Source of the DNA: Aromatoleum petrolei
GTDB taxonomy: Bacteria > Pseudomonadota > Gammaproteobacteria > Burkholderiales > Rhodocyclaceae
Length of the DNA stretch: 64,000 bases
Reading direction: 5' to 3'
NCBI RefSeq assembly: GCF_017894385.1
Contig: NZ_CP059560.1
Span: 5,154,501-5,218,500 of the forward strand
In this document: positions 44,201-53,700 of the stretch, piece by piece
How positions within the stretch are numbered: the stretch's first letter is position 1
How the letters are laid out: each line of letters opens with the position of its first letter
Notes under the pieces: generated by a model
Databases searched by the model: none
The model's input: the letters and a program-made list of their open reading frames with translations, nothing else
What the model was told of the DNA's origin: nothing
Translations under genes and position numbers: made by a program

Positions 44201-45429
44201 TTTTCCCGCAGCTTCGTGAAGTTGTTGTGGATGTCGTGCTTGGCAAAGAAGTCTTGCGCCAGCACCTGCAGCCAGGCCGGCTCGAAGCCGGCAAAACAAG
44301 GCAGCACCTGCAGTCGTGCAAGCTGATCCTCGCTGCTGGATGATTCGAGCAGAGTCTTGCGGATGGCGCCCAAGTTGGCACGGATCGCGCCAGACGAGTC
44401 AAACAGGCGACGTGCGAAGGTTTCGCTTTCGTAATCTGCGTAATCCGAGAAACCCGACAGATCGAAGTGATGAAAGAATGCGTAGATCACGCGATGCAGA
44501 TCGACGTCGCGATTCGTGAGGTCGCGCTTGAGGGCTCTGAACAGAAATTCGTGCGCTTCTTCCTCCTCGTCGATCAGCAGCGCAAAACGTTCGTGGCACT
44601 TCGACGCCCACTCAAAGAACGTTTCATAGGGGTTGGATTTAGCCTTGGCGATGCCCAGCTTTTCAGTGATCAGTTCGTACTGGATACAGCGACTGGCGAA
44701 TTTGCTGGTCGTGGCGATGATGATGCCGGGCTGGTATTGAAACAGATCCAGCGGCCGCAACTTGAGCAGCATCGGCCGAAGGTCCGGGTTTTCAAACAGC
44801 TTGTCCCGGTAGCCATTCATGACTTCCTGGAGGACGATTTTGCGGCTCAGAGCATTCAATCCGCCGAGAATCGTCCCCATGGCTTGGCGCAACTCCTCGC
44901 TCAGTTGCTGGTCTGTGGGACTGATGCGCAGGAATTCGTGCAGCCGCCGGTAGCGCGTCACGGCATTTTCGGTGCGGCGCAACCAGTCAGCCGCGGAATG
45001 GCCGCGTGACGCGGTTTCTCCGTCGGCCGGAGACTCGTCGAAATCGTCATCGAGGAGATCATGTGCTCCGGCGAGGTACCTGCGTGCTGCCACGCAGAAT
45101 GGCACCGCTTCCGTCAGAAGGGTATCGTCGTTCGCGAAGTCCTCGCGAGCATAGATACGATAGACCGGGATCGTGAGCCCGCGCTCCGCAATGAGCTTGC
45201 GCACGCCCGGCTCGAAGTCCTCGATCAGCCTCTTTATGGGCGCAACGTACACCGGTATGGCGCGAGCCCCAGCGAAGATGTCAATCACCAACGATTGAGC
45301 GGCGTAGGTCTTTCCGCTTCCGGTGGGGAGGTATACCCCCTTGAGGAGCGCATGTTGAGCGCTATTCCATGCCAATAGGGGAAGTTGGAAGGCTTCGTCA
45401 GGAAATTTCGGTCGCGGAGAGGTGCGCAT
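41242..45429 (-). CDS. SF2-type helicase with C-terminal PD-(D/E)XK nuclease-like domain
   Basis: The 1395-aa product has Walker A LPTGSGKT (34-41), a DEEE box at about 287-290 (LLIDEEEEAHEF), SAT at 659-661, a motif V-like SASRGLNL, and motif VI QTIGRVER at about 986-993. These are the superfamily 2 motifs, with a long insertion between boxes II and III. Near the C-terminus, FAELVMSELLRRRG, then FDEFVE and YAIDLKNW, fit a PD-(D/E)XK (Mrr-like) nuclease core with D-x-K. It should unwind and possibly cut DNA. The ATG giving MRTSPRPKFP follows AAGGG; a longer upstream frame is open but unlikely. It forms a two-gene unit with the 685-aa protein and resembles the helicase of a restriction-type defence system that I cannot name. 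Confidence 0.88.
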   Translation of the reverse strand: MRTSPRPKFPDEAFQLPLLAWNSAQHALLKGVYLPTGSGKTYAAQSLVIDIFAGARAIPVYVAPIKRLIEDFEPGVRKLIAERGLTIPVYRIYAREDFANDDTLLTEAVPFCVAARRYLAGAHDLLDDDFDESPADGETASRGHSAADWLRRTENAVTRYRRLHEFLRISPTDQQLSEELRQAMGTILGGLNALSRKIVLQEVMNGYRDKLFENPDLRPMLLKLRPLDLFQYQPGIIIATTSKFASRCIQYELITEKLGIAKAKSNPYETFFEWASKCHERFALLIDEEEEAHEFLFRALKRDLTNRDVDLHRVIYAFFHHFDLSGFSDYADYESETFARRLFDSSGAIRANLGAIRKTLLESSSSEDQLARLQVLPCFAGFEPAWLQVLAQDFFAKHDIHNNFTKLREKLKIIDAIKIFAREAVQPWPDATVPQSEFEVYRRLQRVFHDKKHILANAATLRDFSGELEYLFFNERLEFYEHQVLERIRLVPSVAHNNLELVSADALHQEGNLRRQRNSFSLGEFLRFVMAITRILLHTPIKAPAKEKTAKITDHQWNVLRRYRQKIGSWKLNKDDLPSLTQRAPDEPLTDDIVFRRSKFALSIVEDTVLREEYANDLRIMSIATTVLRKTPEDLLDAFLTAKRREFEHLPGNIAYLMSATGGMHGCRGGFNLPYLATRLKDVDGRVEGASDAEYRFMADFRHYRQALRETRVQDFDRDTFLSRIEPGALYRRLEREMMNELEAAEPDGRGERNPYKLDELRYFAALLCRLATGQERSAIAFTQTVSKIRAIVDGLARRQMGVTADEVVRGLYTLNPVAFGQPGDKVRLILYTAGFGKEPGRIVDGEFRRFGEDDIDEENDESILEGLLDETEHKVLMISGFRSASRGLNLTPKHSGPDGREKNGTWRKDFDILMVAMSPYYDGLYRVPDLSLVHMERLQAMLQHLYLEDRLVDYTYQELPAAIANEHEEAFRDEYFRKIGRDMVQTIGRVERVETGVAAQSILLNHEIVLELAQFYKLEPDFSRRLSAGNHAVYEHVQAFMKRTSMFSNETGWNEYVRQEIVLGASFLKASRRIYRGFRNNAYREAWVQIRSPLMFTDPATYLESLQSPPAGVDERAWRSFVDYAFVANDHADRYILRADKAIEAIDDAENALGEAVCDVAQSVRGQLAFYADLHHSKGRRFDPGRQLAPVGLRATPEFQEIMKRLKIDLDHLFQDHVPRAQFFNDYVKGYFAELVMSELLRRRGVATIDAATHPHAEELFERFDEFVETESCVYAIDLKNWSRRADRLAGRSLRDNAPRKAEIVQVAMQIPLTSQRKALLRAKQVERLLGNKPVVPLYVNLCGERPYGTEVLEGRRIHFFNLFVAEPDDDGWTRYRINDRLLRLLDPASPHHA

Positions 45430-45601
45430 GACAAAGCCCTTCACAGAAAAGACTGAAACTATCTTAGCAGGGGTGACATCTCGGCACGATAGCAAATCAC
45501 ATTGGTATAATTTTCAGTTTTGCAAAAGTGCAGGTCGAAGAACGAAGGCGGAAAGAAAAGGGAGATAGGGGGAAATTTCAAGAAAGGCGGGCGCGCAGGA
45601 C

Positions 45602-45628
45602 CTGACCGAAGTGGGGTAGGGGGAGTCC
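45602..45628 (+). repeat. Dispersed repeat, partial copy F
   Basis: ACCGAAGTGGGGTAGGGGG followed by AGTCC matches the middle of copy B (ACGAGGTGGGGTAGGGGG, then CGCTCC) but lacks the TGTCAA start. It lies between the helicase gene and the PIN gene. Confidence 0.35.
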
Positions 45629-45649
45629 ATTTCGTGCGTGTGTTGTCGG

Positions 45650-46171
45650 CTAGGGAATCATCCCAAATCGGACCTTGACCTTGATTTCGTCGAGCCAACC
45701 GTTCCGATAATGCTCCTTCAGGCTGCTGACTTGCCCCCGGGCGACCCCCGAAGTTTGTGCGAGTTGCTCCAGCGAAACTAGGGAGTCGAGACCGCCCAGC
45801 CGTCCTGTCGCCACGATGGCGGCCTTGTCAGCCGTCGACACCAGCACGAGGACATGAGGCAGTAACCCTTGTGCATTCAACCAGGCTAGCAGGTGAAGTT
45901 CGCCATCGTCGAGTGCCTGGCATTCAGGATGCTGCAACGCGAAGACCGCAAGGTCGCGTTTGCCGACCGCGTGCCGGGCAGCAAGTCCGTTGATGAGCTC
46001 ATCGTGATTAACGACGATTCGACCGGGTTCAGTGGGGTCGCCGGTCTGGGTTTCTTCAATGCATTTCTCGACGGTTTCGATGGCATAGTGCTGGCAGATT
46101 GCCGTCCAGCAGCCCGTGCGAAACGCCTCCAGGATGACATTGGTGTCGACGAAGACGCGGCGCTTGCTCAT
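45650..46171 (-). CDS. PIN-domain protein, probable toxin/RNase
   Basis: The 173-aa product opens with RRVFVDTNVILEAF, the first acidic motif of PIN ribonucleases. Further acidic residues follow in VEKCIEET, in a DDGELHLLAW block and in VLVSTADKAAI, which would complete the metal site. PIN proteins with this length and an adjacent regulator often act as RNase toxins. The gene lies 13 bases after the XRE-ImmA/IrrE gene and is transcribed with it, so the pair probably forms a toxin-antitoxin or stress-response unit. An upstream in-frame ATG would add 17 residues; the chosen ATG sits directly before the core. Confidence 0.82.
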   Translation of the reverse strand: MSKRRVFVDTNVILEAFRTGCWTAICQHYAIETVEKCIEETQTGDPTEPGRIVVNHDELINGLAARHAVGKRDLAVFALQHPECQALDDGELHLLAWLNAQGLLPHVLVLVSTADKAAIVATGRLGGLDSLVSLEQLAQTSGVARGQVSSLKEHYRNGWLDEIKVKVRFGMIP

Positions 46172-46184
46172 CTGCGACAACCTC

Positions 46185-47306
46185 TTATTGTTCGAAGGGG
46201 CTTGCCAGTGAGTGCTCAGCAAAAAGGTCGGCCAACTGTGGCAGGGTCATGCCTAGCGCCTTAGCAGCCTTGCGGACCGACAGACGTCCCTTGTCGATGG
46301 CTGCATGCAGCATGGTGACGAAACTGACGGACAGTCGCTTGGGGGTGCCCGATGTCGTTGGGCGCTGCCGCTCCTGTTTCAGCGCATCGCGAGTCTCCTC
46401 GCCAATCCACTTCATGTTGTACAGACGCCAAGCAAGCGCCATTGGCGAAACACGCAGTTCTGCAGCGATATCAGCCAGATGGTCGGTATCGTTGATGTGG
46501 CGCTTATCGATGAGATGCTCAAGCGAGGCAGTTGGCATGAGCAACGCAGCGGCAAAGTTATTGGCCAGTTGTTCAATACGCCGGGTACGGCCACGCTCTT
46601 CATACGAGTTCGATTCGCGGTGTTCCGGTTGCATTGCGTCCCACGTCAGCGCGTGAAAGAGTTCGTGAGCCAGGTCATAAAAGCGGCGGGCTTCACTTTC
46701 GTTTCGGTTGATCAGGATGACCCCAAGGTCCTGCAGATGGCACGTCGCACCCGAGATCGAATCTCCCCCGAGGGTCGTGACCGTGTCGACGAACAGGATC
46801 GGGATATCCAGCTTCTCTTCGATGCTCTCGATCAGACGTTCGGCCGGCACCTTGCCCAAATTCAGGGCCTGAACCAAGTCTTCCGCGCGGGCGATTGCCT
46901 CTTCAAACGTAGACTGCGTCGTCAGTCGCAGGCTGTGCTTGAGCGGATTGACCCGACCCTGTTCCCCTTCGCGCAACCAACGCAGCAGACCGATCCACTG
47001 CCCGGCGCGCAGTTCGAAATCGTCCAGAGGGTCTTCGGGAAGCGCGGGTGATGCCCGCCAGGAAAACTCGGCTTCACCGACCACGGCGAAGGGATCCAGG
47101 AAATACTCCACGTCGCGTTCCAAGACATCCGACAGCGTGACCAGCTCATCGGGGTGGAGGCGACGCTTGCCGTTTTCGATGTCGGAGATGCTTTGCCGAT
47201 CCTTGAGCCCGAGCACCTCCGCCAGTCGCTCTTGATTCCAGTCGGCGGCCTCGCGTGCAGCTTTGACGCGATACCCGATGAGGCGATTGGAAAGTTGTTC
47301 AAGCAT
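46185..47306 (-). CDS. XRE regulator with ImmA/IrrE metalloprotease domain
   Basis: The 373-aa product has an N-terminal helix-turn-helix (about 8-70, with RLAEVLGLKDRQSISDIENGK) and a central ImmA/IrrE zinc protease domain. The zinc site is HELFH (214-218), with a probable third ligand Glu245 in RIEQLANNFA. The C-terminal segment (about 330-365) is a further helix-turn-helix-like stretch (RKAAKALGMTLPQLADLF). Such proteins cleave repressors, or act as antitoxin-type regulators beside toxins. It is followed by the PIN gene. A promoter overlapped by a perfect inverted repeat lies just upstream, so it very likely controls its own expression. Confidence 0.9.
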   Translation of the reverse strand: MLEQLSNRLIGYRVKAAREAADWNQERLAEVLGLKDRQSISDIENGKRRLHPDELVTLSDVLERDVEYFLDPFAVVGEAEFSWRASPALPEDPLDDFELRAGQWIGLLRWLREGEQGRVNPLKHSLRLTTQSTFEEAIARAEDLVQALNLGKVPAERLIESIEEKLDIPILFVDTVTTLGGDSISGATCHLQDLGVILINRNESEARRFYDLAHELFHALTWDAMQPEHRESNSYEERGRTRRIEQLANNFAAALLMPTASLEHLIDKRHINDTDHLADIAAELRVSPMALAWRLYNMKWIGEETRDALKQERQRPTTSGTPKRLSVSFVTMLHAAIDKGRLSVRKAAKALGMTLPQLADLFAEHSLASPFEQ

Positions 47307-47339
47307 GGCGGGGACTCCTCTGACTGGGGTCGGTTGAAC

Positions 47340-47371
47340 ATTCTATTCTTGCGAACTATGTTTCGCAAGAA
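47340..47371 (-). promoter_or_regulatory. Promoter overlapped by an inverted-repeat operator
   Basis: On the minus strand TTGCGA (47368-47363) and TAGAAT (47345-47340) are separated by 17 bases, a good sigma-70 arrangement. TTCTTGCGAA and TTCGCAAGAA (47346-47355, 47362-47371) form a perfect 10-bp inverted repeat with a 6-base spacer, covering the -35 box and the spacer. It lies about 35-65 bases before the XRE-ImmA/IrrE ATG, which suggests autorepression. Confidence 0.75.
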
Positions 47372-47785
47372 TTTGACGCGAACTAACATGTGCAAGCGTC
47401 GAGATCCAAAGCTCACCTGCTCAATCACAAGGCGGGCACGATCTCGAATGAAGTCTTCGCGCCCACGATCACAGTGCTGGACGTGCATGGGGATAAGCCG
47501 GCAGCGCCCATTGCCCCCCACGCCGCGGCCCTATCGAAGCAGAAGGAGGTCAGCGATGAGCGGCCCCGGTCATCACCGACCAACGCTGGTGGGCAGCCCG
47601 TCGTCCTGTTGCACGCCAATGTCGTGCTTGCCGTGACGGACGCAACTCGCCCTTCGCATATCAGTATGATAAAAGCACTGTCTTGCCATCTGGACGTGCA
47701 AGGTCGGACCATGGCCCAGGGGGCACGGAAGGCAGCCAGCAAATGAAGAGTGCCGCGCCAGCGGCTCACTCGGCGGGGGGAAAAA
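47372..47785. other. Gap between divergent genes
   Basis: Apart from the operator region just left of it, I see no supported feature. A plus-strand frame of about 118 codons exists but lacks a ribosome site and a recognisable product. The G-run just before 47786 probably serves as ribosome site for the giant helicase gene. Confidence 0.35.
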
Positions 47786-50700
47786 ATGGAAGAGCGGCAG
47801 ATACAAGGCAATACTGCCCCTGTAGACCACGCGCATCACATCGATGCAACATTGGTCGCGAAGCTGAATCTTGCGGACTTCCAGAACGCAATCCCGCTGC
47901 TGCGAGAGCTCAGCGTCGCGAATGACGCTGCCGAGGCCATCACCGGCCTCGAGCTTCGCCTCGAATCGGCCCCGGCCTTTCTTAAACCGAAACTCTGGCG
48001 GATCGACGCCGTCGCCGCGGGTAGCCGGTATCACGTCACCGACCTCGACGTGGAACTCGATGGCGGGCTGCTGTCGCGCCTGACTGAAGCCGAGAAGGCC
48101 ACGCTATCGTTTGGACTGCGACGCGCTGGCGATATCCCGGACGAACTGGCTCGCCGCGACTGCATCGTCGAACTTCTGCCGCGCAATCAGTGGGGCGGGC
48201 TGTCCCATCTACCGGACCTTGTGGCGGCGTTCGTCCAGCCAAACGAGCCGGCCGTCGAGCGCCTGCTGAAGCAGGCGGCTGAGATTCTCCGTAAAAACGG
48301 TCGAAATCCGGCACTGGACGGCTACAACGGTGCCCCGAAGCGGGCGTGGGAGCTCGTCTCCGGCATCTGGAGCGCAGTTGCGGCAATGGGCCTCGACTAT
48401 GCATTGCCGCCGGCGAGCTTCGAACACGCCGGGCAGAAGGTGCGCGGTCCGGCGCAGATCGCTGAGTCCGGGTTGGCGACCTGCCTCGATCTCGCTTTGC
48501 TCTTTTGCTCGGCCCTCGAACAGGCGGGCTTGAATCCGCTACTGGTCTTCACCAAGGGGCATGCCTTCACCGGGGTCTGGCTCAAAGCCGAAGAGTTCTC
48601 AACCACGGTGGTCGACGATGTCACCGCACTGCGCAAGCGCGTCAAGCTCAAAGAGCTCGTGCTGTTTGAAACGACCGTCGTTACTCAACGCCCCGCACCG
48701 TTGTTTTCAGAAGCCGCCCGGCTCGGCGAACAGCAGATTTCCGAGGCGAAGGAAGAAGGCTTCGAGCTTGCGGTGGATATCCGTCGTGCCCGCCTGCAGC
48801 GGATCAAACCGCTGGCAAGCCACGAGGAGCCTGTCGCCGTTGCCCCGGCCGAGCCGCCCCCTGTGGTCGAGCTTCCGGTCGAAGATGCTCCGGATCTGCC
48901 CGACGAAGACATCACCGTCGAGGCAGATCCGGCCACGCTCGATCCCAAGGATCGACTCGCACGCTGGCAGCGGAAGCTCCTCGACTTGTCGCTGCGTAAC
49001 AACCTGCTGAACTTCAGGGCGGGAAAGAAATCGCTGCGACTCGACGCGCCCGATCCGTCCTCGCTCGAGGACCTCCTGGCCGGGGGACAGTCCGTCAAGC
49101 TCCTGGCGCGGCCCGACCTCATGGACGGTTCGGACCCGCGCAGTCAGGCGATCTATGAGGCGCGCGAGCGCGAGGACCTGCGCCGGGCGCACGCCCTCGA
49201 CGCCCTGAAGCGATGTGAGGTGTTCGTCGGTCTCGCGCAGGATGAGCTGGACGCGCGCTTGGTCGAGTTGTACCGGTCAGCCCGTAACACCATGCAGGAA
49301 GGCGGCGCCAACACGCTGTTCCTCGCCTTGGGCTTCCTGTCTTGGACGCGCGACGACAAAGCCGGCCAGCGCTACCGCGCGCCGTTGATCCTCGTGCCGG
49401 TCACGCTGAACCGCAAGAGCGTCCGTTCGGGCTTCACCTTGACCCTCCATGACGACGAGCCACGGTTCAATCCGACGCTCATCGAAATGCTACGCCAAGA
49501 CTTCAAGCTCAATCTCGGCGTTGCCGAGGGCGAGCTCCCCAAGGACGAGGCCGGTCTCGACGTCGCCGCCATCTGGCGGACGGTCTCGCAGGCGATCAAG
49601 GACATCAAGGGTTGGGAGGTGACGGAAGACGTCGCGCTGGCGATGTTCTCCTTCGCCAAGTACCTGATGTGGAAGGATCTGACCGAGCGCACCGATCAAC
49701 TACGCGAGAATCCGGTGGTGCGTCACCTTATCGACACGCCCCGCGAGCCCTATCCCTCGGGCGTGGCCTTCCCGAATCCCAAGCGCCTGGATCATGATTT
49801 CGCGCCGGAGCAGACCTTCTGCCCCCTCCCGGCCGACTCATCGCAGCTTTCGGCAGTCATGGCCGCTGCCCGCGGCAAGGACTTCGTCCTGATCGGCCCG
49901 CCGGGGACCGGCAAGAGCCAGACGATCTCCAACCTCATCGCGCAGTGCCTGGCCGAGGGCAAGCGCGTACTCTTCGTCTCCGAGAAGATTGCCGCCCTCG
50001 ACGTGGTGTACCGCCGTCTGCGGGAGGTCGGCCTGGGGGAGTTCTGCCTCGAGTTGCACTCCAGCAAGGCCCGCAAGCTCGATGTACTGGCCCAGCTCCA
50101 GCGAGCCTGGGAGACCCGTGGCGAAGTCGATCCCGAAGTATGGCGCACGGAGGCGGCGCGGCTGAACAGGCTGCGCGGCGAACTCAACGCCTATGTCGAG
50201 CGCCTGCATTACCGGCACCGAAACGGCATGACGATCTTCGAAGCGATTGGTCGCGTCGTCGATGGGGCGAATCTGCCCGCCCTGGCCATGTCCTGGAACA
50301 CGCCGGGCGTGCATGACGTTGCCGCCCTGGAAACGCTGCGCGACATCGCCGACCGTCTGGAAGTAAACGCCCGGGCGGTCGGGTATGACCATCTCCTCAG
50401 CAATCCGCTGGCGCCCATCGCGCAAGGCGACTGGTCACCCAATTGGCAGCAAACCGTGCTCGATGCGGCGCGCGCTGTCGTTTCCACGGCCGCGGCGGTC
50501 GAGCAGGCCGCTGAGCGATTCCTGCAGGCGATCGGACTTTCGCCCATCACGCTGGACCGCAGGACCCGTGGCGCCGTGGCCGTACTCGCTCGTACCCTGC
50601 CGAATGCCGCGGGGCGCGACTGGCGCTTCGTGTTACGGGCCGATGCGCGCTCGATCGGCGAACGGCTGCAGGCCGGTGCCGCGCTCCTGGCCCGGCACCG

Positions 50701-53700
50701 GCCTGCAAATGACGCGCTCTCACCGCAATGGCCGGAGGGGGTGGTTGCCGCATGCCTGCAGGGTTTGCAGCTCCTGCAACAACGCCGGAAGACACTGGCC
50801 CACATCCCCCAGCCGTGGGCAAGTAACGTGGCCGATGAGCTGCGGAAAGGCATCGGGCTTCTGGACGAGATGCTCCAGACGACGAAGCAACTCTCGGTGC
50901 AGTACGGCGAAGGGGTCGAGTTACTCAACGTAAGCCAGCTCCAGCGCGAATGGGCCAAGGCGGAGAAGGCGATCTGGCCCCTGTCGTGGCTTGGGAAACG
51001 CCGCATCCGCAAGCAGCTGGATGGCGCCGTCGCCGGTGAGGGAGAGCCCGATGTGGCGAAGGACTTGCGCGCGCTCGTCCGGATCCGCGCGCTGCGTGCC
51101 GAGGTCGCCGCCCTCGAAATCGGTGCTGCGACGGACGGCGTCTGGGCCGGCCTGCGGACACGTGCGGAGCTCGCCCAGTGCGCGCTGAGCTTTCAAGGCG
51201 CGCTGCATGCCGCACGGAACGAGGAGCCGTGGGACGATAGTGGCTTCGACCCCATCGCCGAAGGGCGCTGTGGCGAGCGCATGGCCACGGCGCTCGCCCA
51301 GCTGCGGGCGCTGCGGGCGCTCGATGGCGAGCTGAAAGCGCTGGATCACCTCGGCGCCGCCACCAGCGGCCTGTGGGGTGGCCTGCAAACCCACACCGAT
51401 CATCTCGCTGCCGCACTCCGTTTCCTTGCCGCCGTGCAGGAGGTGCGGGAATCGGGGCGGCTGTCCGGCGATCACGAGGCGGTGGCCCAGGGCGCGTGCG
51501 GCGCCGTCTTGGCGAGCGATCTTCGGCAATTGCTTGAGCGCGCCGAGCTCGAACGTCAGCTTGCCGACTACGATGACCTGCGAGAGCGCACGGCTGGGCT
51601 GTGGAACGGCCTCAAGACCCGCATCGACGAGGTCGAACAGGCCCTGAAGTTCCAGAGCGCGATTTCGGCCGCGGTGGCGAGCCTAGCGAGCACACCGGAG
51701 CAGATCAGCGCGGTCAAGGCGCCGCTCGAGCGCCTCATCGGGGAGGGCAATGCCCTGCTGGCTGCCGGCGGCGCGATCACCGAATCCGGCAATACCTATC
51801 TCGAGGCATGGGGCTGCTTACAACCGGCTATCGACCACCTCGCGGGCGCCGGGTACTTCTCCGACAGCACCAAGAACGAGTTCGGCGAGCGAGCACTCGA
51901 CGAGCTCGTGACGCGCTGCACCGCCATCATCCACGCAGAGCACCGTCTTCACGCCTGGTGCGCATGGCGCAAGACGCGCGACCAGGCCGTGGCGCAGGGC
52001 CTGACGTCGCTCGTGGCGGGCATCGAGCAGGGCACCGTCGCAGAAGGGAGCGTGCGTCGCGCCTTCGAAACCAACTACAGCCGCTGGTGGCTGAACGCGG
52101 TGGTCGACGAAGAGCCCGTGATCCGCAGTTTTGTTTCGGCCGAGCACGAGAAGCGCATCGACGACTTCCGGGCGCTGGACGACCGTTTCACCGCGCTGAC
52201 GCGGGCCAGCATCCGCGCCGCGCTGTGTGCGGAGCTTCCCACCCAGGAGAGTGTCACCCGTAATTCGGAGTGGGGCACCCTGCGCCACGAGATGAGCAAG
52301 AAGAAACGGCACTTGCCGCTTCGCGAGCTGCTGTCACGAATTCCAGCCGCGCTGCCCAAACTCACGCCATGCCTGCTCATGAGCCCACTGTCGATCGCGC
52401 AGTACCTTGCCACCGATGCCTGCGCCTTCGATGTCGTGGTCTTCGACGAGGCATCGCAGATCCCGGTATGGGATGCGGTGGGTGCGATCGCCCGCGGCAA
52501 GCAGGTCGTCATGGTCGGCGACCCGAAGCAGTTGCCGCCGACCAGTTTCTTCGACCGTGCCGAGTCGGATCTGGACGACGAGGACGTGGAAGGGGACCTG
52601 GAGAGTATCCTCGACGAGTGCCTGGGGGCCAATCTGCCAACGATGAATCTCGCGTGGCACTACCGTAGCCGCAATGAGAGCCTGATCGCCTTCTCCAATC
52701 ATCGGTATTACGGCGGTTCGCTCGTCACCTTCCCGTCGCCAGTCACCGAGGACCGAGCGGTGAGCTTTCACCACGTCAGCGGTGTGTATGAGAAAGGCGG
52801 CGCCCGCATCAACAAGCCGGAGGGGAAGGCGCTGGTCGCAGACCTGATCGCGCGGCTGAAATCGCCGGGATTCAGCGCGTCGGGCCTCACGATCGGGGTG
52901 ATCACCTTCAATTCGGAGCAGCAGGCGTTGATCGAGGACCTGCTCGACGAGGAGCGCCGCAAGGATCCTTCCATCGAACCCCATTTCGCCGAGACGGCGC
53001 TGGAGCCCGTGTTCGTGAAGAATCTGGAAAGCGTCCAGGGTGACGAGCGCGACATCATGTACTTCTCGATCACCTACGGCCCCGACCACGCCGGCGCGGT
53101 CTCGATGAATTTCGGCCCAATGAATCGCGACGGCGGTGAGCGGCGCCTGAACGTGGCCATTACCCGCGCCCGTCACGAGCTGCGGGTCTTCTCCAGTCTC
53201 AAGGCCGAGCAGATGGATCTTGCTCGCACCCAGGCTGCTGGCGTGCGTGATCTCAAGCACTTCCTGGAGTTCGCCGAGCGAGGTCCGCGCGCTCTAGCGG
53301 AAGCCTCCATCGGCAGCCTAGGCGGCTTCGAAAGCCCGTTCGAGGCGGGAGTCGCCGCCGCGCTTGCCCACAAGGGCTGGCAACTGCACACACAGGTCGG
53401 GGTTTCCGCCTTCCGCGTCGATCTCGCGGTGGTACATCCCGAAGCAGCGGGCTCCTACCTCGCCGGGATTGAATGCGACGGCGCCACTTACCACCGCTCA
53501 GCCACGGCCCGTGATCGGGACAAGCTCCGCGAGCAGGTCCTGCGCGGCTTGGGCTGGGAAATCCTGCGGGTCTGGTCCACCGACTGGTGGATCGATGCCG
53601 AGGGCACCCTGAACGCGCTCGATGCCCATCTGCGCGCACTCCTCGAGGCGAGCAGCGCGAAGCGCGCCGCGGAGGCGGAGAGGACAGAGGCATCACGGCT

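Noticed and set aside
39172..45429. Assigning the helicase module to the PIWI-RE or Hachiman system
   Set aside because: The 685-aa protein shows no clear PIWI catalytic or R/E signature, and the nuclease core is fused to the helicase rather than encoded separately, so neither name is justified.
47390..47746. Plus-strand frame of about 118 codons between the divergent XRE and Hhe-like genes
   Set aside because: It has a non-ATG start, no ribosome site and no family features.
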